NCBI GenBank assembly: GCA_900549225.1
Contig: URNP01000002.1
Span: forward strand, 24,109-88,108
Reading direction: 5' to 3'
DNA length: 64,000 nt
From: an uncultured Eubacteriales bacterium
Lineage (GTDB): Bacteria > Bacillota > Clostridia > Christensenellales > CAG-917
The position numbers were made by a program, and so were the translations under genes. The notes under the pieces were generated by a model, which was not told where the DNA came from, ran no database searches, and saw only the letters and a list, made by a program, of their open reading frames with translations. Shown piece by piece: positions 48,193-58,403 of the stretch; position 1 is the first letter of the stretch, and every line of letters starts with the position of its first letter.

Positions 48193-50439
48193 ATGAACAA
48201 CTTTAATCTCAATCCACAACAACTTGCCGCCGTCAACGACACAGAGGGAGCGGTTTTGGTTATTGCCGGCGCAGGAAGCGGAAAAACGCGCGTTCTGACG
48301 GCAAGAGTGTGCCATCTCATCGAGACGGGCGTTGATCCGTACAATATTTTGGCAATCACGTTCACCAACAAAGCCGCCAACGAAATGAAAGAACGTATCG
48401 AAAAATATCTCGGCTCGCAAAGCGTTTGGACGAGCACGTTCCACTCCATGTGCGCTCGCATACTGCGTTTTGACGCCGACAAAATCGGCTATTCAAAGGA
48501 TTTCACCATTTACACAGACCTTGAGAGCGAAAGAGTGGTAAAGCGAGTTTTGCAGGATTATCCGCAAGCCGACCCGAAGAACAAGGGCGATTATTTATGG
48601 CATATTTCCCGTGCAAAGACGCTTGCTTTGTCACCCGAAGATTATTACGACGCAATAAAAAACGACGACAACGACGCATACAATATCTATCAGGTTTACG
48701 CTCGATACGAAAAGGAACTTAAAAACTGCAATTGCATGGATTTTGACGACTTGTTGCTTAAAACCGTCGAATTGTTTACCTCTTGTCCCGAGGTCCTGCA
48801 AAAGTATCAAAACAGATTCAAATATATCTGCGTGGACGAGTTTCAGGACACCAACAAACTTCAGTACGACATCGTCAAGATGCTCTCGAAAAAGAGCGGC
48901 AATCTTTTCGTCGTGGGCGACGAGGATCAGTCGATATACAGTTGGCGCGGCGCGGAAATCCGCAATATTCTGGATTTTCCGAAGGATTTTCCCGATGCAA
49001 AAGTATACAAACTCGAACAGAACTACCGCAGCACGACTTCCATTCTCAAAGCCGCAAACAACGTCATCAAAAACAACTCAAACCGCAACGAAAAGAACCT
49101 TTGGAGCGAGATAAAAGCCGACGACAGCATCGAATATTACGAGGCGTACAACGACCGTGACGAAGCGACGTGGGTTGCTAGAGGCATAAATACGCTGCAC
49201 AGAAACGGCGAGAATTACAGCGATGTTGCTGTTTTGGTGCGAGCAAACTCCGTCACTCGTCAGTTTGAAGAAGAATTCAATCTCCACGGCATACCCTACA
49301 AGGTTTTCGGCGGCTTCAGATTCTACGAACGCAAGGAAATCAAGGACGCGCTCGCATACGTTCGTCTTGCGATCAATCCCAGCGACAACGACAGCATTCT
49401 GCGCGTTGTCAACTATCCTAAGCGCGGCATCGGAAACACCGCCGTTCAGGAACTCGTCGACGTTGCAAAAGCAAAAAACACTTCGCTGTTTTCGGTGATT
49501 TTGAATCCCGATTGGCTCACTCCGAATACTGCCAAGAAACTTGCACCGTTCACGCAAATAGCAACTGATTTGGTGCAATTCTCAAAGCAAATGAAAGCAG
49601 TGGAGTTCGTGCAGTACGTCATTCGTCGAAGCGGACTCGAGAGCGCTCTTTCGCAAAGTCAAGAACCCGAGGACGCCAACCGACTCGAAAATATCGAAGA
49701 ACTCGTATCGGCAGTTCAACAATTCGAGCAAGACAACGACGGCGCAAGCATCTCCGATTTTATGCAATCCGTCGCGCTCGTATCCGACACCGACGAGATG
49801 AACTCGGAAGATTACGTCACGATTGCCACGATACACGCGGTGAAAGGACTTGAATTCGACGACGTATTCCTCGTAGCACTCGAAGACGGAATTTTCCCGA
49901 CGCAACGCGCAATCACCGCAGGCGACGTTGAGGAAGAGCGCAGGCTTATGTACGTTGCCATAACGCGCGCACGCAAAAAATTGTTCGTCGTCAACGCTCG
50001 TCAACGCTATCGTTTCGGCCGCACGGAGTATTTGCCAAAGAGCAGATTCGTAGGCGAAATGAGCGGATTCAAATCTTCGATGAGATATGCCAACTCGTCG
50101 TATTCGACGCCGACTTTTGACCCAAAAGACCGCATAAAACTCGGCGTAAACAATCCGCAAACCGCCGCTTTCAAGAATAAATTGTCGAACGGATTCTCAA
50201 AATCTTCTCTCGAAACGCCGAAAAAAGCGTCCGACGTTGATTATTCCAAGTTCAAAAAGGACACGATAGTTGAGCATACGAAGTTCGGAAGAGGCATAAT
50301 AATTCAGACCAGCGGCGACGGAGAGGATAAGATTGCGGCAATTGCGTTCAAAGGACTTGGCGTAAAAAGGTTCTCGCTCGCCATTGCGGCGGCAAGCCTC
50401 AAAGTCGTGGGAAAGAACGAGGAAGAGTGGACGGAATAA
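48193..50439 (+). CDS. pcrA: ATP-dependent DNA helicase PcrA/UvrD
   Basis: A 748-residue superfamily 1A helicase for repair and for removal of stalled complexes. It shows the Q motif LNPQQLAAV, Walker A GAGSGKTRV near residues 29-37, DEFQDTN near 215-221, GDEDQSIYSWRGA near 242-254, and the C-terminal VKGLEFDDVFLVALEDGIFP and VAITRARKKL motifs. The last ~60 residues form a PcrA-type tail (HTKFGRGIIIQ). It is followed by ligA, the standard pcrA-ligA pairing. Confidence 0.96.
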   Translation: MNNFNLNPQQLAAVNDTEGAVLVIAGAGSGKTRVLTARVCHLIETGVDPYNILAITFTNKAANEMKERIEKYLGSQSVWTSTFHSMCARILRFDADKIGYSKDFTIYTDLESERVVKRVLQDYPQADPKNKGDYLWHISRAKTLALSPEDYYDAIKNDDNDAYNIYQVYARYEKELKNCNCMDFDDLLLKTVELFTSCPEVLQKYQNRFKYICVDEFQDTNKLQYDIVKMLSKKSGNLFVVGDEDQSIYSWRGAEIRNILDFPKDFPDAKVYKLEQNYRSTTSILKAANNVIKNNSNRNEKNLWSEIKADDSIEYYEAYNDRDEATWVARGINTLHRNGENYSDVAVLVRANSVTRQFEEEFNLHGIPYKVFGGFRFYERKEIKDALAYVRLAINPSDNDSILRVVNYPKRGIGNTAVQELVDVAKAKNTSLFSVILNPDWLTPNTAKKLAPFTQIATDLVQFSKQMKAVEFVQYVIRRSGLESALSQSQEPEDANRLENIEELVSAVQQFEQDNDGASISDFMQSVALVSDTDEMNSEDYVTIATIHAVKGLEFDDVFLVALEDGIFPTQRAITAGDVEEERRLMYVAITRARKKLFVVNARQRYRFGRTEYLPKSRFVGEMSGFKSSMRYANSSYSTPTFDPKDRIKLGVNNPQTAAFKNKLSNGFSKSSLETPKKASDVDYSKFKKDTIVEHTKFGRGIIIQTSGDGEDKIAAIAFKGLGVKRFSLAIAAASLKVVGKNEEEWTE

Positions 50440-50589
50440 TTTTCGTCAAGCAAACGAAAATACAAAAAAATTAATTTGACCGCATTAGATATGCAAAAAA
50501 ACTCTTAACTCGACAACCGATATTGACAAAATCGAGCGGTTGATTTATTCTAAAATATACGATCCGTTTGAAGATCGCAAGGACAAAGT

Positions 50590-52536
50590 ATGGACAAACT
50601 CGCAAGAATGAAAGAACTTGTTTCCACTCTCAACGAGTGGGCAAGATTATATTATGAAGAGGACGCTCCCGTCGTTGCAGACGCGGAGTACGATCGCCTT
50701 TACGACGAGTTGCGAAATCTCGAAAAAGAAGAGGGGTATTCTTTGCCTACGAGTCCGACTCACAGAGTAGGCGGCGCACCCAAAGGCAAATTCGAGCAAT
50801 CAAAGCATATTTTGCGCCTTTACAGCCTTGACAAGTGTCAGTCAAAAGAAGAGTTTTACGATTGGTGCAATCGTATCGTGAAAACGGTCGGATATCTGCC
50901 GACGCTCACTTGTGAATACAAGTTCGACGGACTTACACTCAATATCCTTTACGAAAACGGAAAAATCGTCAAAGCGTCCACGCGCGGTAACGGTGAAGTC
51001 GGCGAAGTCGTCACGGCGCAAGTCAATACGATACAAAAACTTCCCAAAACCATTGAATATAAGGGCAGAATCGAGATTCAGGGCGAAGGTATTTTGCGCC
51101 TTTCAAGGCTCAACGAATACAATCTTACCGCAAGCGAGCCGCTCAAAAACGCACGAAACGGTGCGGCAGGCGCAATTCGCAATCTCAATCCGCAAGTCAC
51201 CGCACAAAGAGGCTTGTCCTTTTTTGCATACAATATCGGTTATAGCGATAAAACTTTTGCCACGCAGACCGAAATGCGTGAATTTTTGAAAGCCGAAGGT
51301 TTTGAAACCGAAGGTGACTTTGAAAAAGTCAACGATGCGGAATCTGCTATGAAATATGCCGACCGTACGGGTGAAAAACGTGAAAAACTCGATTATCTCA
51401 TCGACGGCGTGGTGTTCAAAGTTGACGACGTACATTTGAGAGATGAGATAGGATTCACCGAAAAATTCCCAAAATGGGCGGTTGCGTACAAGTTTAAGGC
51501 AGACGAAATGACCACGACGCTCCAAGACGTCGAATGGCAAGTGTCACGCAGTGCAAAACTCAATCCTATTGCGATACTCGAGCCCGTCGATATCGGCGGT
51601 GTTACGGTGTCGAGAGCCACGCTCAACAACTACGGCGATATTCTCAAAAAGAAAGTGAAGATAGGCGACAAGGTTTTCGTGCGCCGCTCAAACGACGTTA
51701 TTCCCGAAATTATGGGCGTTGCAATCGAAAATCCGAATGCAGTTGCAATTCAAAAACCGCACGAGTGTCCCGTGTGCCACGCTCCCGTCAAGGAAGTGGG
51801 GGCGTTCCTATATTGCACGGGGGATAACTGCGCGCCGCAAATCATCTCGAAACTCGATCATTTCGCATCGAAAGACGCAATGGATATCGACGGATTCAGT
51901 GAAAAAACCGCCGAACTTTTGTACAATGAAACGCACGTCGAGGACGCAGTGGATTTGATGAATCTGAATGCGACAGACCTCTTCGGACTCGAAGGTTTCG
52001 GCGACAAAAAGATTGGCAATTTGCTCGGCGCAATCGAAAAATCGAAGCATACCACGCTTGACAGATTTATCTTTGCGCTCGGCATCGACGGAATAGGAAA
52101 AAAGACAGCAAAAGATTTGGTTAAGCGGTTTAGAACGCTTGAAACCTTGCAAAACGCGTCGCTTGCCGACCTCGGCGCAGTGGACGGTATCGGAGAGATA
52201 CTCGCAAACAACGTTTTTGAATTTTTCCGTGATTCTAACAATGTCGATTTTGTTGGCAGGCTTTTGAAGAGCGGCATTACGTTTGAGGAGGCTGAGCAAA
52301 AGAGCGGCGTGTTCAGCGGAATGAAAGTCGTGCTTACCGGTTCGCTTCCGACTTACAAGAGAGGTGAGGCGACCAAACTCATCGAAGACAACGGCGGAGA
52401 AGTTGCCGCAAGCGTTTCAAAGACGGTGAATCTTGTGCTTGCGGGCGAGGACGCAGGCTCTAAACTCGAAAAAGCACAAAAACTCAACATAAAAATCATC
52501 GACGAGCAACAATTCAAGCAAATGCTCGGTCTGTGA
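50590..52536 (+). CDS. ligA: NAD-dependent DNA ligase
   Basis: A 648-residue LigA that seals nicks using NAD+. The adenylation-site lysine lies in EYKFDGL near residues 112-118. The OB fold follows, then the four-cysteine zinc finger (CPVCHAP...FLYCTGDNC near 395-417), helix-hairpin-helix repeats, and a C-terminal BRCT domain (GMKVVLTGSLPTYKRGEATKLI near 575-596). AAGGACA precedes ATG. It is separated from pcrA by 150 bases with no clear terminator (a T/A-rich stem TTTTCGT/ACGAAAA follows pcrA), so partial co-transcription is likely. Confidence 0.97.
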   Translation: MDKLARMKELVSTLNEWARLYYEEDAPVVADAEYDRLYDELRNLEKEEGYSLPTSPTHRVGGAPKGKFEQSKHILRLYSLDKCQSKEEFYDWCNRIVKTVGYLPTLTCEYKFDGLTLNILYENGKIVKASTRGNGEVGEVVTAQVNTIQKLPKTIEYKGRIEIQGEGILRLSRLNEYNLTASEPLKNARNGAAGAIRNLNPQVTAQRGLSFFAYNIGYSDKTFATQTEMREFLKAEGFETEGDFEKVNDAESAMKYADRTGEKREKLDYLIDGVVFKVDDVHLRDEIGFTEKFPKWAVAYKFKADEMTTTLQDVEWQVSRSAKLNPIAILEPVDIGGVTVSRATLNNYGDILKKKVKIGDKVFVRRSNDVIPEIMGVAIENPNAVAIQKPHECPVCHAPVKEVGAFLYCTGDNCAPQIISKLDHFASKDAMDIDGFSEKTAELLYNETHVEDAVDLMNLNATDLFGLEGFGDKKIGNLLGAIEKSKHTTLDRFIFALGIDGIGKKTAKDLVKRFRTLETLQNASLADLGAVDGIGEILANNVFEFFRDSNNVDFVGRLLKSGITFEEAEQKSGVFSGMKVVLTGSLPTYKRGEATKLIEDNGGEVAASVSKTVNLVLAGEDAGSKLEKAQKLNIKIIDEQQFKQMLGL

Positions 52537-52564
52537 TGAACGATAAATTTTGTATTTTTCGCTT

Positions 52565-52586
52565 AAAAAGGCACCTGTGCCTTTTT
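52565..52586 (+). terminator. Terminator after ligA
   Basis: AAAAAGGCA and TGCCTTTTT form a compact symmetrical stem with a four-base loop. Confidence 0.82.
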
Positions 52587-52614
52587 ATTTTTATTATAAA
52601 CTTGCCACAACTTG

Positions 52615-52643
52615 TTGTATTTGCCTCGCGATTGTGATATAAT
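52615..52643 (+). promoter_or_regulatory. Promoter of the yloC-gmk-...-rpe operon
   Basis: TTGTAT (52615-52620), 17-base spacer, TATAAT (52638-52643), 30 bases before the yloC start. No convincing terminator was seen before the one after rpe, so it may drive a transcript of over 10 kb. Confidence 0.68.
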
Positions 52644-52673
52644 ATCAAAAAATTATTAGGCGGACGCGCGCAT

Positions 52674-53549
52674 ATGTACAGTATGACAGGCTATGGCAAA
52701 GGCGTTTCCAAACGTGACGGAAAGACGATAACCATAGAGATTAAAACCGTAAACCATAGGTTTTTGGATTGCAATATCAAACTTCCACGCAACTTTTTGT
52801 TTGTTGAAGACAGAGTGAAAAAGGCGGTATCGTCCGCTCTTTCGAGAGGTCACGTCGATCTTTATCTCACCTACGAGCAGACTTCGACGGACGAGGGCGC
52901 TTATACGGTGGATCTCGATCTTGCAAACAATTATCTTGCCGCCGTCAAGAAACTCGGCGAAGGTACGGGGCTTGAAAACGACGTTACGCTCTCAACGCTT
53001 TTGCGAGTCGGCGATATAGTGACAAGACAACAAGCGGTAGAGGACGAAGATTTGCTTGCGGAAATGACTCTCGAAGCCGTCGGCGCTGCGCTTGGAAATC
53101 TCAAAGTTATGCGCGAGCGCGAAGGGCAGTCGCAAAAAGCGGATATCGCGTGCAAACTCGATACGATCGAAGATTGCCTTGGCAGAATAAAGCAATTTGC
53201 TCCGAAAGTCGTCGAAGATTACAGAGCCTTGCTCGATGCAAGAATTGCCGAAGTCGTGCAGCCGTCGCTCGTTGACAAGCAACGCCTTGCAACCGAAGTC
53301 GCCTTGTTTGCAGATCACTGCGCAATCGACGAAGAGATCACTCGCCTTTCGACTCATATCGTCAATATGCGCTCGCTTCTCGAGGCAAACGAACCCGTCG
53401 GAAGAAAGATGGATTTTCTCGTTCAAGAGTTCAATCGCGAAACCAATACGATCGGCTCGAAAGCCAACGATATGCGAATCACCAAAGAAGTTCTTGCCAT
53501 AAAGAACGAGATTGAAAAAATGCGCGAGCAAGCCGCGAATATCGAGTGA
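52674..53549 (+). CDS. yloC: YicC/YloC-family endoribonuclease
   Basis: A 291-residue YicC-type protein, with MYSMTGYGKG at the start and the C-terminal DUF1732 block (EEITRLSTHIVNMRSLL, then GRKMDFLVQEFNRETNTIGSKAND). E. coli YicC and B. subtilis YloC are RNA endonucleases. In Bacillus, remA follows yloC; here gmk follows directly, 13 bases on. Confidence 0.93.
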   Translation: MYSMTGYGKGVSKRDGKTITIEIKTVNHRFLDCNIKLPRNFLFVEDRVKKAVSSALSRGHVDLYLTYEQTSTDEGAYTVDLDLANNYLAAVKKLGEGTGLENDVTLSTLLRVGDIVTRQQAVEDEDLLAEMTLEAVGAALGNLKVMREREGQSQKADIACKLDTIEDCLGRIKQFAPKVVEDYRALLDARIAEVVQPSLVDKQRLATEVALFADHCAIDEEITRLSTHIVNMRSLLEANEPVGRKMDFLVQEFNRETNTIGSKANDMRITKEVLAIKNEIEKMREQAANIE

Positions 53550-53562
53550 GGAAGTCTTGACT

Positions 53563-54156
53563 ATGCAGATGAAAAACGGTATGCAAAATCGAGGATTGCT
53601 CATAGTCGTTTCGGGCTTCAGCGGAGTCGGCAAGAGCACTGTTATATCAAAAATGTTCCAAAAGATGCCAAATCTTAGGTTTTCGGTGTCCTGCACTTCG
53701 AGAAAACCGAGGACGGGAGAAAAGGACGGCGTAGATTATTATTTCATCACCGAAGAAGAGTTCGTCAAAAAGGTCAAAAACGACGAATTTGTGGAATACA
53801 CCCGCACTTTCACCAACTGCTACGGCACGCTCAAATGCGAGGTGGAGGACAAATGCGGCAAAGGCTACGACGTATTGCTCGATATCAACAGCGTTGGCGC
53901 AATGAATATCAAAAAATCGTATCCCGATTGCGTGACGATATTTATCAATCCGCCGTCGCTCGAAGAGTTGAAAAAACGCCTTATCGGCAGAGGAAGCGAA
54001 ACTCCCGATTCGCTCAAAAAACGTCTTGACGAAATCGAATTTGAAAGCAAAAGCATACCGTATTACGATTTCGTCGTTGTAAACGACGTTGCCGAAACTT
54101 GTGCGGATAAAATCGTCGATTATCTCGAATCGAGAAGAGCCGCAATGCGCGGATAA
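53563..54156 (+). CDS. gmk: Guanylate kinase
   Basis: A 197-residue guanylate kinase (GMP + ATP to GDP + ADP). The P loop is SGFSGVGKST near residues 16-25, followed by the GMP-binding segment SCTSRKPRTGEKDGVDYYF near 41-59. The frame is open from 53512 inside yloC, but ATG 53563, with GAGG upstream, gives a normal length. Confidence 0.95.
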   Translation: MQMKNGMQNRGLLIVVSGFSGVGKSTVISKMFQKMPNLRFSVSCTSRKPRTGEKDGVDYYFITEEEFVKKVKNDEFVEYTRTFTNCYGTLKCEVEDKCGKGYDVLLDINSVGAMNIKKSYPDCVTIFINPPSLEELKKRLIGRGSETPDSLKKRLDEIEFESKSIPYYDFVVVNDVAETCADKIVDYLESRRAAMRG

Positions 54157-54275
54157 CGCCTGAAATCGCTCCGCTTGCGATTGACGGCAGAGCGCAAAAA
54201 AAACGAAGGAAAAATCGCTTGAAAGAGCGCAAAACGATAAAAAATATTTGTATAAACTCATCGGAGGAAACAACT

Positions 54276-54470
54276 ATGATGATCGATCCCCCAATCGACA
54301 AACTCATCAAACACGCAGAGTGCAGATACGCACTCACAGTCGCAGTCGCAAAGCGTGCGCGTGAACTCGCCACGACAGAAAGCGCATATCTCGAAAAGAG
54401 CGGCTTGAAGCCCATTTCTCTTGCTTGCAAGGAAGTGTACGAGGACAAAATCAAAATCGTTCGCGACTGA
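54276..54470 (+). CDS. rpoZ: RNA polymerase omega subunit
   Basis: A 64-residue omega subunit: PPIDKLIKHAECRYALTVAVAKRARELA with the conserved (R/K)Y.L...A..RAR pattern, then KPISLACKEVYEDKIKI. A strong CGGAGGAAA site lies before ATG 54276, so the longer frame from 54219 is rejected. It sits between gmk and coaBC, as in Firmicutes. It stabilises beta' in RNA polymerase. Confidence 0.93.
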   Translation: MMIDPPIDKLIKHAECRYALTVAVAKRARELATTESAYLEKSGLKPISLACKEVYEDKIKIVRD

Positions 54471-54519
54471 TTGTTACACTTTGATTTGAGATTCTCACTT
54501 GTCGGATAGCGAGGTTATT

Positions 54520-55704
54520 ATGCTGTACGGAAAAAACGTTGTTTTGGGAGTTAGCGGCGGTATTGCCGTGTACAAAGCGTGCGAAATCGTATCTAGACTC
54601 AAAAAACTCGGAGCGAGCGTTGACGTTATTATGACGGACAATGCCCGTGAGTTCGTCACGCCTTTGACGTTCCAAACTCTTGCAAAATCCGCAGTCGTAA
54701 CCAACGCTTTCGAGCCTGTGAAAGAGTTTGATATCAACCACATATCACTTGCAAAAAAAGCGGATATTTTGGTTGTCGCACCCGCAACGGCAAACGTAAT
54801 AGCGAAGTTTGCCGAAGGCATTGCCGACGATATGCTCACGACGACGTATCTTGCGTCGAACGCTCAAAAACTCATTTGCCCGGCTATGAACTGCAATATG
54901 TACGAGGACGCCGCAACCCAAAAGAATATGCAAACCTTGCGCGAACGAGGAGCAATGTTCTGCGACAGCACTGTAGGGTTTCTTGCGTGCGGCGACGTAG
55001 GAAAAGGGCGTATGGCAGAGCCTTGCGACATTGTTGCGAAAATCGTTGACTATCTCACTCCCGTGCAGGACTTTGCAAACAAGCGCGTGCTTGTCACCGC
55101 AGGCGGTACGGAAGAGAAGATTGACGGCGTGAGAGTGATTGCCAACCATTCGAGCGGCAAGATGGGCAAAGCCGTTGCAGAAGCGATTGCACAAAGAGGC
55201 GGTAGCGTAGTGTTTGTGTACGGCAACGTGAAAGTCGACGTGCCAAAGTGCGTCGAAAAGGCAATTCACGTCACTTCCACTCAAGATATGCTCGAGGCTT
55301 GCCAAAGCGAATTTCCCGGTTGCGATATGGCGATTATGGCGGCAGCGCCTGCCGATTACAGACTCAAAAAACCGTTTGAAAACAAGATTAAGTCCGAGAA
55401 TCTCACCCTTGAATTTGTCAAAAACCCCGATATCGCAATGACTTTGGGCATGAGTAAAGGCGACAAAAAACTCGTGATTTTCTCTGCCGAAACGGAAAAT
55501 CTCATTGAAAACGCAACCGCAAAACTCAAGAAGAAAAACGCCGATCTCGTCGTTGCAAACGACGTCACCGTCGAGGGTGCGGGATTCAACGTGGACACCA
55601 ACGTGGCAACGCTTATCGACAAGGACGGCAACAGATTCGAAAGCGGAAAAGTGAGCAAGAGCGCACTTGCGGATATCATTCTCGACAAGGTGATTGCTCT
55701 ATGA
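54520..55704 (+). CDS. coaBC: Bifunctional phosphopantothenoylcysteine decarboxylase/synthetase CoaBC
   Basis: A 394-residue two-domain coenzyme A enzyme. The CoaC flavodoxin-like half has NVVLGVSGGIAVYK at the start, the catalytic histidine in INHISLAKKADI and the PAMNCNMYE motif near 130. The CoaB half has AGGTEEKIDGVRVIANHSSGKMG near 198-220 and the KKKNADLVVAND segment. ATG 54520, with GAGG upstream, is chosen over an earlier TTG at 54499. It overlaps priA by four bases. Confidence 0.95.
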   Translation: MLYGKNVVLGVSGGIAVYKACEIVSRLKKLGASVDVIMTDNAREFVTPLTFQTLAKSAVVTNAFEPVKEFDINHISLAKKADILVVAPATANVIAKFAEGIADDMLTTTYLASNAQKLICPAMNCNMYEDAATQKNMQTLRERGAMFCDSTVGFLACGDVGKGRMAEPCDIVAKIVDYLTPVQDFANKRVLVTAGGTEEKIDGVRVIANHSSGKMGKAVAEAIAQRGGSVVFVYGNVKVDVPKCVEKAIHVTSTQDMLEACQSEFPGCDMAIMAAAPADYRLKKPFENKIKSENLTLEFVKNPDIAMTLGMSKGDKKLVIFSAETENLIENATAKLKKKNADLVVANDVTVEGAGFNVDTNVATLIDKDGNRFESGKVSKSALADIILDKVIAL

Positions 55705-57875
55705 TTTTGGAAGTCATCGTCAATATTTCCAATAGCGACGTGGACAGAACTTTCGATTATCTCGGCGACGACGTGCCGATCGGAAGTCGAGTTGCCGTTG
55801 AATTCGGAAAAAAACGACTTGTCGGATTCGTGATCGGAAAGAAAGATAAGTCCGAATTTTCCGATCTTAAAAAAGCACAATATTTAGATTCTCCCATAAG
55901 TCCCGAGCAGTTGGGACTTATGAACTTTATGCGCAAGACTTACAATCTCCGTTATATCGACGTTTTGAGATTGTTCGTTCCACAGCAATTGCGCGATGAA
56001 AAAGATCCCGAATATACGAGAAAATTTCTCACCGCAGACAACTCTCGTCCGCTTGCCGAGCTCAAAGAGATCATTGGCAAAAGAGCAGAAAAGCAACAGC
56101 AGGCTCTCGACTATATTGCGGCAAACGGCGGTCAGTTTTTGAGTTTTCTCAACGCAAAGTTCGGAGTAAGCGCAATCAACGGACTTCGTGAGAAAAACGT
56201 CGTCGTCGAAAGCGACGTGCATGAGCGTTCGACGCCGCTCAAAACTCTTCAGCGTGAAAATAAGCGAGTGGTTTTGACGCAAAAGCAAGCAAGTGCGGTT
56301 GACATGCTCTCGTGCGCAAAAGGAACGTATCTTCTTCACGGCGTGACGGGAAGCGGAAAAACCGAAGTTTACGAGTGCGTCATAGAGCGTATGATTGCCA
56401 AAGGCAAAACCGCGATTATGCTCGTTCCCGAAATATCTCTCACACCTCAAATGCTCGGTTTGTTCAGGGCGAGATTCGGCGATGACGTGGCGATTTTGCA
56501 TAGCGGCTTGAATGCGTCCGAACGCTACGACGAGTGGAAGAGATTGAAAACGGGCAAAGCGCATATCGCAATCGGCGCAAGATCGGCAATATTCGCTCCG
56601 CTTGAGAATATCGGAGTCATCATTATCGACGAGGAGCACGACACGAGTTATTTGTCCGAGTCTAATCCGCGCTACGATACGAAGACGGTTGCGCAATATC
56701 GAGCAAAAGCAAACGACGGCGTGTTGATTTTGGGCTCTGCAACGCCCGATATGGAAACCTATCTGAAAGCCACAAACGGCGAATACGGCTTGATAACTCT
56801 CTCCGAAAGGATATCAAAGCACGCTCTACCCGAAATGGAAATCGTGGATATGACGAGCGAGTTTAGACAGGGCAACAGAAGTTTGTTTTCGCTTGCACTG
56901 CAAGAGGCTTTGAAGGAAACCATTGCAAAAGGCGAACAAGCAATGCTCTTTCTCAACAGGCGAGGTTTTGCTTCGTTTATCCGTTGCAAAGAATGCGGTT
57001 ACGTTGCAAAATGCGAAGACTGCGATATTTCGTTGACCTATCACAAAGAGGACAACGAACTCAAATGCCACTACTGCGGCCGTAGATATCACGCCTTGAC
57101 AAAATGTCCCAATTGCGGCAGTCACGAGATAAAACAGGGCAGAATCGGCACGGAAAAGGTGGTTGAAGAACTCAAAAATCTTATCCCGAACGTGCGAGTG
57201 CTCCGTATGGACAACGACACCACAGTGAGAAAGGACAGTTATTTCAAGATTCTCTCGGCGTTCGGAAACAAGGAAGCGGACGTACTCGTCGGCACGCAGA
57301 TGATTGCCAAAGGTCACGATTTCGGCAACGTAACGCTCGTGGGAATTCTCGAAGCGGACGCCGCGCTGTACTTTAGCGATTATCGCTCTAGCGAGCGCAC
57401 CTTCCAACTCATCACTCAAGTTGCAGGCAGAGCAGGCAGAGCGGACAAAAAGGGCAGAGTAATTCTGCAAACCTACGCTCCGAAGCATTACGTTTTCCGT
57501 TTCGGAAAAAATTACGACTATATAGGTTTCTGGAAAAAGGAAATCAACACGAGAATGGTGACAAAGTTTCCGCCGTTCACGAAGGTCGTGCGAATCCTTA
57601 TGTCTTCGGTGAACGAGCAAGACGTCGTTGACGCTGCAAGAAACGTGTATAAATCCATGCAAAATCTGCAAGCGCAGAGCGGAAAATTCGTATATATGGG
57701 CGCAAGCAAGTCGCCCGTAACGAGAATGAACGGACTTTGCCGCTATCAGGTTCTTGCACGAATCGAGCCAAAACAATTTGAGCAAATTATCGGCGAAATC
57801 TACAAGATCGCCGACGAAAACAAATCGAAAAAATGTAACGTGTTCGTTGAAGTCAATCCGCAGAGTTTGATTTGA
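55701..57875 (+). CDS. priA: Primosomal protein N' (PriA helicase)
   Basis: A 724-residue replication-restart helicase. The N-terminal 3'-DNA-binding domain is followed by Walker A GVTGSGKTEVY near residues 216-226, DEEHDTSY near 311-318, and the zinc module CKECGYVAKCEDC...CHYCG...CPNCG near 428-475. The helicase motifs VGTQMIAKGHDF and QVAGRAGRADKKG follow. Translationally coupled to coaBC (ATGA). Confidence 0.96.
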   Translation: MILEVIVNISNSDVDRTFDYLGDDVPIGSRVAVEFGKKRLVGFVIGKKDKSEFSDLKKAQYLDSPISPEQLGLMNFMRKTYNLRYIDVLRLFVPQQLRDEKDPEYTRKFLTADNSRPLAELKEIIGKRAEKQQQALDYIAANGGQFLSFLNAKFGVSAINGLREKNVVVESDVHERSTPLKTLQRENKRVVLTQKQASAVDMLSCAKGTYLLHGVTGSGKTEVYECVIERMIAKGKTAIMLVPEISLTPQMLGLFRARFGDDVAILHSGLNASERYDEWKRLKTGKAHIAIGARSAIFAPLENIGVIIIDEEHDTSYLSESNPRYDTKTVAQYRAKANDGVLILGSATPDMETYLKATNGEYGLITLSERISKHALPEMEIVDMTSEFRQGNRSLFSLALQEALKETIAKGEQAMLFLNRRGFASFIRCKECGYVAKCEDCDISLTYHKEDNELKCHYCGRRYHALTKCPNCGSHEIKQGRIGTEKVVEELKNLIPNVRVLRMDNDTTVRKDSYFKILSAFGNKEADVLVGTQMIAKGHDFGNVTLVGILEADAALYFSDYRSSERTFQLITQVAGRAGRADKKGRVILQTYAPKHYVFRFGKNYDYIGFWKKEINTRMVTKFPPFTKVVRILMSSVNEQDVVDAARNVYKSMQNLQAQSGKFVYMGASKSPVTRMNGLCRYQVLARIEPKQFEQIIGEIYKIADENKSKKCNVFVEVNPQSLI

Positions 57876-57892
57876 GCACAAAGGAATAGAAT

Positions 57893-58351
57893 ATGGCAAA
57901 AAGATTGATTGTCAAAGTCCCCGATCCGATTCTTTCAAAAAAGTGCAGAGAGGTCGACAAATTCGACGAAAGATTGTGGACGTTGCTTGACGATATGAAA
58001 GACACCGTCAAAGCGGCAAACGGCGCAGGACTTGCCGCACCTCAAGTCGCGATTCTGAAAAGAGTGTGCGTCGTGGACACCGACGACGGATACTTTGAAC
58101 TGATAAATCCCGTCATAACTTCTCAAAGCGGCGAGCAAACGGGACTCGAAGGCTGTTTGTCCGTGCCAAAGAAGTACGGCGAAGTCACAAGACCTATGAA
58201 AGTCAAAGTCACGGCTCTTGATAGATTCGGCAAGGAACAGAAATACAAAGTCGAAGGTTTCACCGCAAGAGCGTTCTGTCACGAAATCGATCATCTTGAC
58301 GGCATAGTTTACACGTCAAAGTGCAAAGAGCTCATTGACGAGCAAGACTAA
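57893..58351 (+). CDS. def: Peptide deformylase
   Basis: A 152-residue Fe2+ enzyme that removes the N-formyl group from nascent proteins. All three motifs are intact: GAGLAAPQV near residues 43-51, EGCLSVP near 86-92 and HEIDHLDG near 128-135. It precedes fmt, the enzyme that adds the formyl group to Met-tRNA. Confidence 0.96.
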   Translation: MAKRLIVKVPDPILSKKCREVDKFDERLWTLLDDMKDTVKAANGAGLAAPQVAILKRVCVVDTDDGYFELINPVITSQSGEQTGLEGCLSVPKKYGEVTRPMKVKVTALDRFGKEQKYKVEGFTARAFCHEIDHLDGIVYTSKCKELIDEQD

Positions 58352-58403
58352 AAAGCGCAATTAACCCAATTAGAATATCACTTTTATCGAAACGTAGGTG
58401 AGT